The position numbers were made by a program, and so were the translations under genes. From an uncultured Bacilli bacterium (GTDB lineage Bacteria; Bacillota_I; Bacilli_A; RF39; UBA660): 20,562 bases of DNA. The DNA is taken from positions 1-20,562 of the forward strand of contig CANQXM010000010.1 of assembly GCA_947627835.1 (NCBI GenBank). The letters run 5' to 3'. Shown here in pieces: positions 1 through 7,443 of this stretch (positions within the stretch are counted from its first letter, which is position 1; every line of letters starts with the position of its first letter). The notes under the pieces were generated by a model. That model was not told the origin of the DNA. It did not search any database and worked only from the letters and a program-made list of their open reading frames with translations.

Positions 1-49
1 ATGAAGAGATATGTAATCCGCTCTTTTTGAAGATTACATATCTCTTCAT
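1..49. repeat. Perfect 18-bp inverted repeat at the window edge
   Basis: Bases 1-18 are the exact reverse complement of bases 32-49, with a 13-base spacer (19-31). The repeat begins at the first base of the window, so it could extend further outside. It lies inside the reading frame of the penicillin-binding protein. It may be a real coding hairpin or a fold-back chimera at a contig end. Confidence 0.85.
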
Positions 50-458
50 CTGTTAATTTTCGCATGGCATACAAATCCCATTCTTCTTCCGTAATTAGAT
101 CATGAACCACATCCGGATATTTTTGCATGTAATAAGCCTTTTGTTCCGAAACACTAGGTTGGGAAACCGGTAAAATCGAAGCAAGTTCTTCGGCGATATG
201 TGCTTCTTCTTCAAAAGTGGGTTGATCAATTTTTCGATACACAATATCTAAAGAAAGCGTATTATCTACCAAAACGACACCATTCACATCTAAAATGCGT
301 CCCCGCGGAGCACTGGGTCCCAAAATCGTAAGTTCCGTCTTTTTCTCATAATCCGTTTCATAATTGGCATGATGAAAGACATTCAAATCATAAATACGTA
401 TGAAAACAATCGTCAGAAAAAAAGTAAAAATCAAATACCAAGGCCACTTCTTTTGCAT
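1..458 (-). CDS. Class B penicillin-binding protein, N-terminal part (cut by left edge)
   Basis: About 152 codons read leftward off the window edge. The visible part has a short basic start, one membrane segment (about residues 6-22) and then the class B PBP signature around residues 49-66 (APRGRILDVNGVVLVDN), the start of the PBP dimerisation domain. Proteins of this type are anchored transpeptidases that cross-link peptidoglycan with a SEDS glycosyltransferase; the transpeptidase domain would lie beyond the edge. I cannot tell whether it is the elongation, division (PBP2/PbpA-like) or sporulation (SpoVD-like) paralogue. The start at 458 is preferred because GGTGA lies 6 nt upstream; an in-frame ATG at 464 would sit almost against that site. 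The last 16 or so visible codons fall in a perfect 18-bp inverted repeat (1-18 with 32-49), so the extreme edge may not be genuine sequence. Confidence 0.88.
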   Translation of the reverse strand, partial: MQKKWPWYLIFTFFLTIVFIRIYDLNVFHHANYETDYEKKTELTILGPSAPRGRILDVNGVVLVDNTLSLDIVYRKIDQPTFEEEAHIAEELASILPVSQPSVSEQKAYYMQKYPDVVHDLITEEEWDLYAMRKLTDEEICNLQKERITYLF

Positions 459-501
459 AAGCATTCACCAATAATTAGTATTCTTTTTTAGAAAAAAAAC
501 A

Positions 502-518
502 TACAATAAGATAGGTGA
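502..518 (+). promoter_or_regulatory. Candidate -10 and ribosome binding site of the DUF2624-like gene
   Basis: TACAAT at 502-507 is followed after 5 nt by AGGTGA at 513-518, then ATG at 524. No convincing -35 was seen. The site fixes the ATG at 524 and argues against the in-frame GTG at 515, which lies inside the ribosome binding site. Confidence 0.4.
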
Positions 519-523
519 TAGAA

Positions 524-784
524 ATGTACAATATCATAGAAAGATACTTACATGAACTAAAAAAAGAAGACGTTCAAAACTTTGCTATCAAAAATGATGT
601 CTACTTGAGTGAAGAAGAACTTACCTTTACATATCAATTTGTGAAAAAAAATTGGCAAATTCTTTTAGGAAATCCAAATTCCTTTAACTTTGCCAAATAT
701 AAAGATCATTTCAGTGAAGAAAACTATCAAAAAATCGATCGATTAATCAAACTTTACTTAAGAAAATATCAAGCATTTTTATAA
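524..784 (+). CDS. yqfT: DUF2624 (YqfT)-like small protein
   Basis: An 86-residue, charged, mostly helical soluble protein with no signal peptide or membrane segment. The layout fits the DUF2624 family: an N-terminal stretch on unliganded acidic/basic helices (LKKEDVQNFAIKNDVYLS), a central YQFVKKNWQILLGNP-type helix and a C-terminal YQKIDRLIKLYLRKYQ helix. In Bacillus subtilis yqfT sits beside yqfS (nfo), and here the gene also lies beside nfo, though in convergent orientation, which supports the call. Its function is unknown in any species as far as I know. The ATG at 524 was chosen because AGGTGA ends 5 nt before it. Its last 16 bases overlap the 3' end of nfo on the other strand. The family call rests on remembered pattern plus neighbourhood, not on a search. 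Confidence 0.65.
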   Translation: MYNIIERYLHELKKEDVQNFAIKNDVYLSEEELTFTYQFVKKNWQILLGNPNSFNFAKYKDHFSEENYQKIDRLIKLYLRKYQAFL

Positions 785-1674
785 AAAGAACGAATATGTT
801 CCAGTAAACATTCATCAAAAGTATGTTTCTTTAACATCGCAATTTCAAAATAATAGGGAGGATATTTCTTCTCTTTTTGATTGGGTTCACTGACAAAAGG
901 AGTTTCTAAAATTTTGGGAACTTCTTTTAATTTTTCATGATGACAAATCAAATCTAAAGCTGCAAAACCAATCTTTCCATATCCAATATTTTCATGTCGA
1001 TCTTTTGAAGAACCCCGTTCATTCTTACTATCATTTAAATGAACGCATCCAATTTTTTCACAACCAATAATTTTGTCAAAAGAATCCAAAAACGCATCAA
1101 ACTGATCCATCGAATAACCAGCATCATGAAGATGGCAAGTATCAATACATACACCGAACTTTTCTTTTTCAGTAACTCCATTTAAAATTTCAGCAATTTC
1201 TTCTAAAGTTCTTCCACATTCATTTCCCTTGCCAGCCATGGTTTCCAGTAAAACCCGTACAGAAGAATCTTTAACGACTTCATTAAGTCCTCGGATAATA
1301 TTTTGAATGCCTTCTTCTCGATTTCCCGAAACGGCACTTCCAGGATGTAAAACCATTTGTGGAATTTGCAAAAGTTCACATCGATGCAACTCTTCTTTTA
1401 AAAACTGAATACTAAAATCCCATTTTTCTAAATCACTTTGATTGGCTAAATTCACAATATAAGGGGCATGACAAACAACGTTTTTAGCATCAATTTCATG
1501 TGCCTTCATAAGTTCATGAGCCTGTTTTACCACTTCACTCGAAATAGGTTTTCGTATCGTATTTTGAGGAGCTCCCGTATAAAACATAAAAGTATTTGCA
1601 CCATACTTGATAGCTTCTTCAACACTAGTAAGAAGCCCGTTTCCATCATAAGAAACATGACAACCTAAAATCAT
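769..1674 (-). CDS. nfo: Endonuclease IV (Nfo), abasic-site repair
   Basis: A 301-residue AP endonuclease of the Xylose-isomerase-like TIM-barrel family, which cuts DNA 5' of abasic sites during base excision repair in the cytoplasm. All expected zinc-ligand segments are visible in order: CHAPY (about residue 69), HPGS (about 110), LETMAGKGNE (about 143), DTCHLHDAGY (about 178), HLNDSK (about 213), DRHENIGYG (about 226) and ETPF near 257. Its length is normal for Gram-positive Nfo proteins. The start has AGGAAGTG 5 nt upstream. TACAAT (1694-1699) lies just before that site and just after the terminator of the neighbouring pilin-like gene, so nfo is probably its own transcription unit. It ends tail-to-tail with the DUF2624-like gene, overlapping 16 nt, and stops with TGA. 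Confidence 0.95.
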   Translation of the reverse strand: MILGCHVSYDGNGLLTSVEEAIKYGANTFMFYTGAPQNTIRKPISSEVVKQAHELMKAHEIDAKNVVCHAPYIVNLANQSDLEKWDFSIQFLKEELHRCELLQIPQMVLHPGSAVSGNREEGIQNIIRGLNEVVKDSSVRVLLETMAGKGNECGRTLEEIAEILNGVTEKEKFGVCIDTCHLHDAGYSMDQFDAFLDSFDKIIGCEKIGCVHLNDSKNERGSSKDRHENIGYGKIGFAALDLICHHEKLKEVPKILETPFVSEPNQKEKKYPPYYFEIAMLKKHTFDECLLEHIRSFYKNA

Positions 1675-1681
1675 TTTTTCA

Positions 1682-1699
1682 CTTCCTAATTTTATTGTA
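1682..1699 (-). promoter_or_regulatory. Candidate -10 and ribosome binding site of nfo
   Basis: On the minus strand TACAAT (1694-1699) is followed after 6 nt by AGGAAG (1682-1687). The upstream -35 region would fall in the hairpin terminator of the pilin-like gene and has no clear match. Confidence 0.4.
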
Positions 1700-1703
1700 A
1701 CAT

Positions 1704-1725
1704 AAAAAAAGACTTCGAAAAGTCT
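1704..1725 (-). terminator. Rho-independent terminator of the pilin-like gene
   Basis: On the minus strand a 6-bp stem AGACTT/AAGTCT with a TTCG tetraloop (1710-1725) is followed by a run of T (1704-1709). The stem includes two bases of the TAG stop codon (1724-1726) of the pilin-like gene, so the terminator is fused to the coding end. Confidence 0.8.
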
Positions 1726-2194
1726 AACTATTTAATAAAGTACAACCTGTACTACAAGTTCCTCCACAGTTGACACTAGCATCCGTTGCATCTTCCGTTG
1801 GATCGCCAAGATCTGGATAAGCAGCACCGGTAGCGCCATCACCAAAACGATACTTACCATTCGATAACCACAACTTATAAGTGGCTTTGTTTCCAGAAAT
1901 TTGAATTTCAACACTTCCCTTATAAGAAGCAGATACTTTATCCATATAATGTTTCTTTAACCATTCGAGCGACATACAAAAATGATTTCCTACCTGATTT
2001 CCACTCAAGACTTCATTTGTATAAGCAAGTTGCGCATTTTCGACAATTCCTTCGGCATCAATAACAAATGCTTTTTTAGAAGCTCCACCAATAATTCCTG
2101 TAACACTACCTGCTGCTAGCAACATCAAAATAGCCAAAATAGAAATAACTGCTAGTAACTCAATTAATGTAAACCCTTTCGATTGATATCTCAT
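1724..2194 (-). CDS. Type IV pilin-like (pseudopilin) protein with cysteine-rich tail
   Basis: A 156-residue protein with a class III (prepilin) signal: a 7-residue basic leader ending KG, then FTLIELLAVISILAILMLL with the conserved Glu at position 5 of the mature form. A prepilin peptidase would cut between G7 and F8 and methylate F8; the hydrophobic helix then anchors the subunit until assembly. The C-terminal domain is small and carries four cysteines, three of them clustered near the end (CGGTCSTGC). It resembles ComGC-like major pseudopilins of the Gram-positive competence or pilus apparatus, but none of the other ComG-type genes are in the window. It has its own sigma-A-like promoter (2225-2253) and its own terminator, so it is probably a single-gene unit. 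AGAGG about 9 nt upstream supports the start. Function in DNA uptake or adhesion cannot be decided here. Confidence 0.85.
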   Translation of the reverse strand: MRYQSKGFTLIELLAVISILAILMLLAAGSVTGIIGGASKKAFVIDAEGIVENAQLAYTNEVLSGNQVGNHFCMSLEWLKKHYMDKVSASYKGSVEIQISGNKATYKLWLSNGKYRFGDGATGAAYPDLGDPTEDATDASVNCGGTCSTGCTLLNS

Positions 2195-2224
2195 TTTCTA
2201 GAACCTCTTTCTACTATTACAAGT

Positions 2225-2253
2225 ATTATATCTCACTTAGAATTTGAAATCAA
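2225..2253 (-). promoter_or_regulatory. Sigma-A-like promoter of the pilin-like gene
   Basis: On the minus strand TTGATT (2248-2253), a 17-bp spacer and a perfect TATAAT (2225-2230). It lies between the ylbE stop and the pilin-like start, leaving a leader of about 24 nt, longer than at most other starts in the window. Confidence 0.65.
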
Positions 2254-2260
2254 TAACGAA

Positions 2261-2485
2261 TTACGACCTAAACGCATTTAAAAAACTACTAATTAAATCA
2301 ATTTGATCAATGGCATCACTAATTTTATCGGAAGTCCGCAAGCGATACAAGTCTTTCATAGCATCGACAAACTTTGGATAAGCAAACGCATTTCGGTTCA
2401 ATTCTTTTACCCAATAAGAATTTTCTTTCAAATATTGATACATATTTTTTTCATTTTTAATTTTCATCTGTAAATCAAATTGCAT
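2261..2485 (-). CDS. ylbE: YlbE-like protein
   Basis: A 74-residue soluble protein. The pattern ENSYWVKELNRNAFAYPKF, followed by a long amphipathic helix with DKISDAIDQIDLISSFLNAF, matches what I recall of Bacillus YlbE (a PxWYRxLSRNP-like segment, then a Tyr-rich helix). The position right behind the ylbD homologue, as in Bacillus subtilis (ylbD-ylbE), strongly supports the call. No function is known for YlbE. The start follows the ylbD stop after 2 nt, with a GAGG site inside the end of ylbD, so the two are co-transcribed and probably translationally coupled. There is no signal peptide or membrane segment. An internal Met at residue 15 is possible as a start but lacks a ribosome binding site. 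Confidence 0.82.
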   Translation of the reverse strand: MQFDLQMKIKNEKNMYQYLKENSYWVKELNRNAFAYPKFVDAMKDLYRLRTSDKISDAIDQIDLISSFLNAFRS

Positions 2486-2487
2486 AA

Positions 2488-2829
2488 CTAATCCTCAAAA
2501 AACTTATTGATTGGTCTTGGAACACTGGGCCCTTTAGCTAAAGTGGCAGAAGTAGGACTTTTACTCGTTAATTCTTGAACCAAAGAAAGTGCTTTCTGTG
2601 CCGTTTTAATATGTTCTTGAATCGAATTCATATCGATATTTTTAAGTTTTTCAGTAAATCCTTGACTACCCGAACTTTCTTTAAAATAATCGCGCCAGGC
2701 ATCTTCTTTTTCACCATAAATATCATAAATTTCATAAAACTTTTGCCAAGACATCTCACCCGATTTTACAAAAGAAACAAGTTCGGGATGTTTCGCTGCA
2801 AATTCTTTAAATTCTGCCTTCTTATCCAT
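2488..2829 (-). CDS. ylbD: YlbD-like putative spore coat protein
   Basis: A 113-residue soluble, charged protein. The N-terminal segment FKEFAAKHPELVSFVKSGEMSWQKFYEIYDIYGEKEDAW corresponds to the core of the YlbD_coat family (helix, HPxLV, a turn, then a WQxxYE-like helix and a Gly-Glu-Asp loop before a Trp). Family members are annotated as putative spore coat proteins in Bacillus. The second half is a helix rich in Gln/Lys followed by a Ser/Thr/Pro-rich tail ending in a basic-acidic cap. AGGTGA with 7 nt spacing fixes the start. That ribosome binding site lies inside a 14-bp hairpin (2834-2869) behind parC, and a TAAAAT box lies in its loop, suggesting the gene is silenced in parEC read-through and expressed from its own promoter. 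The spore-coat role is family knowledge, not evident from sequence. Confidence 0.82.
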   Translation of the reverse strand: MDKKAEFKEFAAKHPELVSFVKSGEMSWQKFYEIYDIYGEKEDAWRDYFKESSGSQGFTEKLKNIDMNSIQEHIKTAQKALSLVQELTSKSPTSATLAKGPSVPRPINKFFED

Positions 2830-2869
2830 AAAAAAATCACCTATTACATTTTATCGTAATAAGTAATTT
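2830..2869 (-). terminator. Terminator-like hairpin behind parC that also buries the ylbD ribosome binding site
   Basis: On the minus strand 2869-2856 pairs with 2847-2834 as a 14-bp stem (12 Watson-Crick pairs and 2 G-U), with an 8-nt loop and a following run of 7 T. The ylbD Shine-Dalgarno AGGTGA (2837-2842) is wholly in the 3' arm. The loop plus its edge contains TAAAAT (2848-2853), a -10-like box 5 nt before the AGGTGA. Confidence 0.7.
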
Positions 2870-2874
2870 TTATG

Positions 2875-5355
2875 CTAAAGTTTAAAATCATCAATAAAAT
2901 TCGTTTGTTCAAAATGAACTTCTTCGACTTCTTCACTTTCTTCTTTGGAAGAAACGATTGCACTTTTCTTAAACACATCCAAAATCGTATACTTCGAAAT
3001 CGTAGATCCAGTACTAGCAGAATCCATAATGGCAATTTCTGAATTCTTAATTTCTTTAAATTCATTATCACATTTAATCGTTAAGATATCTTTAGAACTC
3101 ATAGGAATGGCTTTAAGAATTTCATAAGCCACAGATTTCACTTTCTTAATTAATGAATTTCCGCGTTTTGCTCTTCCGGTAAGAACCACATCACTAACCT
3201 TTAATCGTTTTGCAGTCTTTTGATTGGTAACCACATCGATATAATCTTCATCATCAATCGAAAAAGCACTAACCACTTCATCTTCTTTTAAACTCATGGC
3301 TTTCACACCACTTCCTCTTACCCCAACCATTGGTACTTCTTGTGGTAAGAAAGAAACATAATAGCCATTTTTAGAAACAAGCATGATCTTTTTCTTTTCC
3401 ATAAAGACTTGTAACAGTTCATCTTGATCTTTTAACTTCATAGCAAGCATCGCTTTTGAAGTACGACTGACTTCATATTCACTCATGAGTGTTCTTTTAA
3501 TCATACCCATCTTAGTAACACTAATGAGTTTCGCATTTTTATCATAAATGAAATTTGCAATAATCTTTTCACCAGTTTGTAACATCACGGTACTATTAAT
3601 ATGTTTTCCAAGTTCTTTCCATTTTGCTTCAGGAAGTTTATGAACCGGTAAAAATAAATAATTACCAAAATTCGTAAATAACACTAAAACATCCAAAGTG
3701 GTAACTTGATAAAGTCCTGTTACATAATCTCCTGGCTTTAACATCGTTTCTTCATCACTACTTGTATAACTCTTTAAATTAACTCGTTTGACATATCCTT
3801 CATTGGTAACTACTACAACGACATTTTCTTTAGGAATCATACTCTTCATATCCAGTTTAATTTCCGTAACTTCATCATGAATTTCCGTTCTTCTAGGATT
3901 TCCATATTCCTTTTTAATCAGTTTTAATTCCGTTTTCATAACATGTTTTAAAGCTTCTTCATTATTTAAAATTTGCGTCCAAATATGAATACTCTTCTCT
4001 AGATTTTTCATTTCTTCTTCAATATCAACAATATCTGTATTCGTAAGTCGATAAAGTTGCAATTCTACAATGGCTTTGGCTTGTTCAAACGTAAAGTCAA
4101 ACTCTTTAACCAAATTGTCAATCGCATCACTTTTATTTTTACTAGCACGAATGACTTGAATGACTTCATCTAAAATGCTAATTGCTTTGACTAACCCCTC
4201 TAAAATATGATAACGTGCTTTGGCATGTTCCAAATCAAATTGGGTACGTCTTGTAATAACTTCTTTTTGATGAGCTATAAAAGCATCTAAAATATCTAAA
4301 ATTCCAACTAACTTCGGACGACGATTGACAATCGCCACCATATTAAAATTATAATTGATTTGTAACTCGGTATTCTTAAATAAATAATTTAAAATTAAAT
4401 CGGAATTGGCTCCACTTTTTAAATCAATAATCAACCGGGCCATATGCTCGTGATCACTTTCATCAATGATATCATTGATTCCTTCAATTTTTTTATCTAA
4501 GCGAATCTCCGTAATCTTCTTAATCAGTTGTTCTTTAACCACTTCATACGGAATAGAATGAACGATGATTTGTTCGTGGTTGCCAACTTTAACCACTTCG
4601 GTTTTCGCTTTTAAAATGACTTTTCCTTTTCCGGTTTTATACGCATCAATAAGTCCTTCTTTACCTTCTAATACACCCCCGGTTGGAAAGTCCGGTCCCG
4701 GTAAAATTTCCATAATCGTTTCTAAATGACAATTTGGATTTTCAATTCGCTTAATTGTAGCATCCACAACTTCACTTAAATTATGCGTTGGAATATTGGT
4801 TGCATAGCCAGCACTAATTCCCGTTGAACCATTAACAAGTAAATTGGGAAGTCCTGCTGGTAATACCGTAGGTTCTAACTCCGTATCATCAAAATTATAA
4901 GTCATTTCTACGGTATTTTTAGAAATGGAAGAAAGCATCACTTCTGCAAACTTTGATAAGCGGGCTTCGGTATAACGCATGGCAGCCGGTCCATCACCAT
5001 CGATACTTCCATTATTTCCATGAATATCAATAAAGACTTCTCGCATTTTCCATGGTTGACTCATACGAATTAACGCATCATAAATCGAAGAATCACCATG
5101 GGGATGAAAATTACCCATAATATCTCCAACGGCTTTAGCACTCTTTCGATAAGGTTTATCGTGCGTATAATGAGAAAGATGCATCGCATATAAAATACGT
5201 CGTTGTACCGGTTTTAATCCATCGCGGACATCGGGAAGTGCACGCTCTTGAATAATTTCTTTAGAATACCGTCCAAAACCCGTTTCCATAATTTCTTCTA
5301 AACTATAATCGTAAATTTTTTCTACAATTGTTTTTTCTTCTTTTTTCTTTGCCAT
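2875..5355 (-). CDS. parC: DNA topoisomerase IV subunit A (ParC)
   Basis: An 826-residue type IIA topoisomerase A subunit, which with ParE decatenates replicated chromosomes and relaxes supercoils. The N-terminal core has ALPDVRDGLKPVQRR (about 39-53), the quinolone-resistance region HPHGDSSIYDAL (about 84-95) and the catalytic Tyr128 in AAMRYTEARL. The C-terminal part is a beta-pinwheel of repeated blades; I see no GyrA box (QRRGGKG), which favours ParC over GyrA. In the drug-contact helix, Ser89 matches Ser80 of the usual ParC numbering and Asp93 replaces the common Glu84, as in many gyrases. The gene follows parE by 10 nt with AAGGTGAT overlapping the parE stop, so the two form one operon. 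The 3' end runs into the hairpin at 2830-2869. Confidence 0.97.
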   Translation of the reverse strand: MAKKKEEKTIVEKIYDYSLEEIMETGFGRYSKEIIQERALPDVRDGLKPVQRRILYAMHLSHYTHDKPYRKSAKAVGDIMGNFHPHGDSSIYDALIRMSQPWKMREVFIDIHGNNGSIDGDGPAAMRYTEARLSKFAEVMLSSISKNTVEMTYNFDDTELEPTVLPAGLPNLLVNGSTGISAGYATNIPTHNLSEVVDATIKRIENPNCHLETIMEILPGPDFPTGGVLEGKEGLIDAYKTGKGKVILKAKTEVVKVGNHEQIIVHSIPYEVVKEQLIKKITEIRLDKKIEGINDIIDESDHEHMARLIIDLKSGANSDLILNYLFKNTELQINYNFNMVAIVNRRPKLVGILDILDAFIAHQKEVITRRTQFDLEHAKARYHILEGLVKAISILDEVIQVIRASKNKSDAIDNLVKEFDFTFEQAKAIVELQLYRLTNTDIVDIEEEMKNLEKSIHIWTQILNNEEALKHVMKTELKLIKKEYGNPRRTEIHDEVTEIKLDMKSMIPKENVVVVVTNEGYVKRVNLKSYTSSDEETMLKPGDYVTGLYQVTTLDVLVLFTNFGNYLFLPVHKLPEAKWKELGKHINSTVMLQTGEKIIANFIYDKNAKLISVTKMGMIKRTLMSEYEVSRTSKAMLAMKLKDQDELLQVFMEKKKIMLVSKNGYYVSFLPQEVPMVGVRGSGVKAMSLKEDEVVSAFSIDDEDYIDVVTNQKTAKRLKVSDVVLTGRAKRGNSLIKKVKSVAYEILKAIPMSSKDILTIKCDNEFKEIKNSEIAIMDSASTGSTISKYTILDVFKKSAIVSSKEESEEVEEVHFEQTNFIDDFKL

Positions 5356-5365
5356 CTATATCACC

Positions 5366-7270
5366 TTATTTACGAAAATCGTCTTCCAATGTAAAATCAA
5401 CATTTTCATTAATCCATTCCTTACGAGGTTCCACTTGATCCCCCATAAGTAAATGAATTCGTTTCTCTGCAAGGGCTGCATCCGTTAAATTGACCCGTAA
5501 CAACCTACGATTGTGAGGATCCATGGTCGTTTCATATAACTCATCGGCATTCATTTCTCCAAGTCCTTTAAATCGTTGAATCTTATAATTTCCTTTAATC
5601 GTTTTCTTTTTTTCTTCCAATTCTTCATCCGTTGCTATATACACTTTTCCCTGGTTGCCAGTTTCAATCGAATAAAGTGGTGGCGTTGCAATATAAAGCA
5701 TTCCCTTTTCAATTAAAGGTCTCATAAAACGATAAAAGAAGGTAATAAGTAATATTTGAATGTGACTTCCATCAACATCGGCATCGGTCATAATAATCAC
5801 TTTGCCATAATTGCTATCTTCTGGATCAAAATTAGCACCCAATCCTGCCCCAATGGCATACTCAATCTGACGAAGTTCTGCGTTATTTTCAATATCATGA
5901 TCACTTGCTTTTTCACAATTTAAAACTTTCCCACGAAGTGGCAATATTGCTTGTGTTTCTCGGTTGCGGAAAGACTTTGCACTACCTCCTGCACTATCTC
6001 CTTCGACCAAGAATAGTTCATTTAAAGCATAATTCTTTCCCGTTGCTTTAGCAAGTTTTTCACTTAACACCCGTTCCTTGCTATTCTTTCCAGTTCCTTT
6101 GCGAACTTGTTCCCTTGCTTTTCTAGCAGCTTCTCTAGCAGCTTTACTTTGCAAAGCCTTATTTAAAATTGTCAAAGCCGCTTCCTTATTTTCTTCTAAG
6201 AAAAACTTCAAATGTTCATACGTAATACTTTCCGTAATACTCCGTGCTTCGGGTGTGCCAAGTTTTCCCTTCGTCTGGCCTTCAAATTGCAGATAAGCTT
6301 CCGGAATCTTTAAAGAAATCACTGCTGATAACCCTTCTCGAACATCTGCACCATCTAAACTTTGATCTTTCTTTAAAAGATTATTACTTCTTGCATAATC
6401 GTTAAAAGCCTTGGTAATTCCAGTTTTAAACCCAACTTCGTGCGTTCCCCCATCTCCGGTTTTAACATTATTGACAAAAGATAAAATATTTTCATTGTAA
6501 TTATCAGAATACTGTAAAGCAACTTCAACTTCAATGCCATTTTTACTGCCATCAAAATGAATCACTGGATGAAGGGTTTTCTTGCCATCATTAATATATT
6601 CTACAAAATTAATAAGACCATTTTCATAATGAAATTTTGCTTCTTTTTTATCTTCTTCATCAATGACATAAATGGTAACTCCAGAAAGTAAAAAGGCACT
6701 TTCTTGCATCCGTTCACAAATCGTCGTATAAGAAAAACTACAATTTTTAAAGATTTCTGCATCTGGTAAAAAGGTAACCATTGTTCCCGTTTTTTTAGCT
6801 TCCCCAATCGTCTTTAACGGAATTTCTACATTGCCACCATTGGCAAAACGAATGTTACTAATCTTTCCTTCTTTATAAATTGTAACATCCATCCATTTCG
6901 ATAGCGCATTGACAACGCTTGCTCCAACGCCATGCAGTCCTCCACTGACTTTATAACCGCCTTCTTCAAACTTTCCACCAGCATGCAAAATCGTATAGAT
7001 AACCTCCGGCGTACTTTTTCCACTGGCATGCATCCCAATGGGAACTCCCCGTCCATTATCCAAAATGGTAATACTTCCATCTTTATGTAACGTAATCTTA
7101 ATGGTATCTCCATATCCATTAATAATTTCATCAATCGCATTGTCAACAATTTCCCATACTAAATGGTGCATTCCTCGTTTATCCGTAGAACCAATATACA
7201 TCCCAGGTCTTTTTCGAACTGCTTCTAACCCCTCTAAAATTTTGATGGATGACTCATCGTATTTTGCCAT
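5366..7270 (-). CDS. parE: DNA topoisomerase IV subunit B (ParE)
   Basis: A 634-residue ATPase subunit of topoisomerase IV. It has the GHKL ATPase domain (EIVDNAIDE at about 40-48 with the catalytic Glu and Mg-binding Asn; GRGVPIGMH; GGLHGVGASVVNALS), a transducer domain, and the TOPRIM domain with EGDSAGGSAKS and DADVDGSHI carrying the metal-binding acidic residues. The C-terminal RFKGLGEMNADELYETTMD motif is typical. The pairing with parC, not gyrA, makes ParE the better name than GyrB. The start at 7270 is chosen because AGGTGA lies 5 nt before it; a longer frame to 7297 has no support. Two overlapping promoter candidates lie upstream (7288-7329). Confidence 0.96.
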   Translation of the reverse strand: MAKYDESSIKILEGLEAVRKRPGMYIGSTDKRGMHHLVWEIVDNAIDEIINGYGDTIKITLHKDGSITILDNGRGVPIGMHASGKSTPEVIYTILHAGGKFEEGGYKVSGGLHGVGASVVNALSKWMDVTIYKEGKISNIRFANGGNVEIPLKTIGEAKKTGTMVTFLPDAEIFKNCSFSYTTICERMQESAFLLSGVTIYVIDEEDKKEAKFHYENGLINFVEYINDGKKTLHPVIHFDGSKNGIEVEVALQYSDNYNENILSFVNNVKTGDGGTHEVGFKTGITKAFNDYARSNNLLKKDQSLDGADVREGLSAVISLKIPEAYLQFEGQTKGKLGTPEARSITESITYEHLKFFLEENKEAALTILNKALQSKAAREAARKAREQVRKGTGKNSKERVLSEKLAKATGKNYALNELFLVEGDSAGGSAKSFRNRETQAILPLRGKVLNCEKASDHDIENNAELRQIEYAIGAGLGANFDPEDSNYGKVIIMTDADVDGSHIQILLITFFYRFMRPLIEKGMLYIATPPLYSIETGNQGKVYIATDEELEEKKKTIKGNYKIQRFKGLGEMNADELYETTMDPHNRRLLRVNLTDAALAEKRIHLLMGDQVEPRKEWINENVDFTLEDDFRK

Positions 7271-7275
7271 AACAT

Positions 7276-7329
7276 TCACCTTAAAAAAGTATAACATGTA
7301 ATAATCAAACTTTCAAAAAAAAGTGTCAA
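7276..7329 (-). promoter_or_regulatory. Overlapping sigma-A-like promoters of parE-parC
   Basis: Two choices on the minus strand. Upstream: TTGACA (7324-7329), 17 bp, GATTAT (7301-7306). Downstream: TTGAAA (7311-7316), 17 bp, TATACT (7288-7293), which ends 6 nt before the AGGTGA (7276-7281). Each matches 10 of 12 consensus bases. The downstream one would give a transcript starting at the ribosome binding site; the upstream one gives a leader of about 24 nt. The rest of 7330-7443 holds only AT-rich sequence with weak hairpins (for example an A/T-only stem near 7422-7437), and no clear terminator for ylbL. Confidence 0.6.
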
Positions 7330-7443
7330 AGAAACGCCAAAAAAAGGTTATTTTCTTTAGATAATAAAAAGAAATAAGCAACTTTTTTTCTTCTACAAAT
7401 CACTGATTTCTAAACGCTAAAAATTAACATTTTTGAAGGTGTT

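Noticed and set aside
2844..3071. Leftward frame of 75 codons inside the parC end
   Set aside because: Out-of-frame shadow of parC; no start signal and no protein-like pattern.
6078..7301. Several rightward and leftward frames over parE
   Set aside because: All are shadows of parE in other frames; parE is continuous with all family motifs.
7330..7443. Terminator of ylbL between ylbL and parE
   Set aside because: Hairpins found there are A/T-only or mismatched and none is followed by a clean T-run, so I did not call one.
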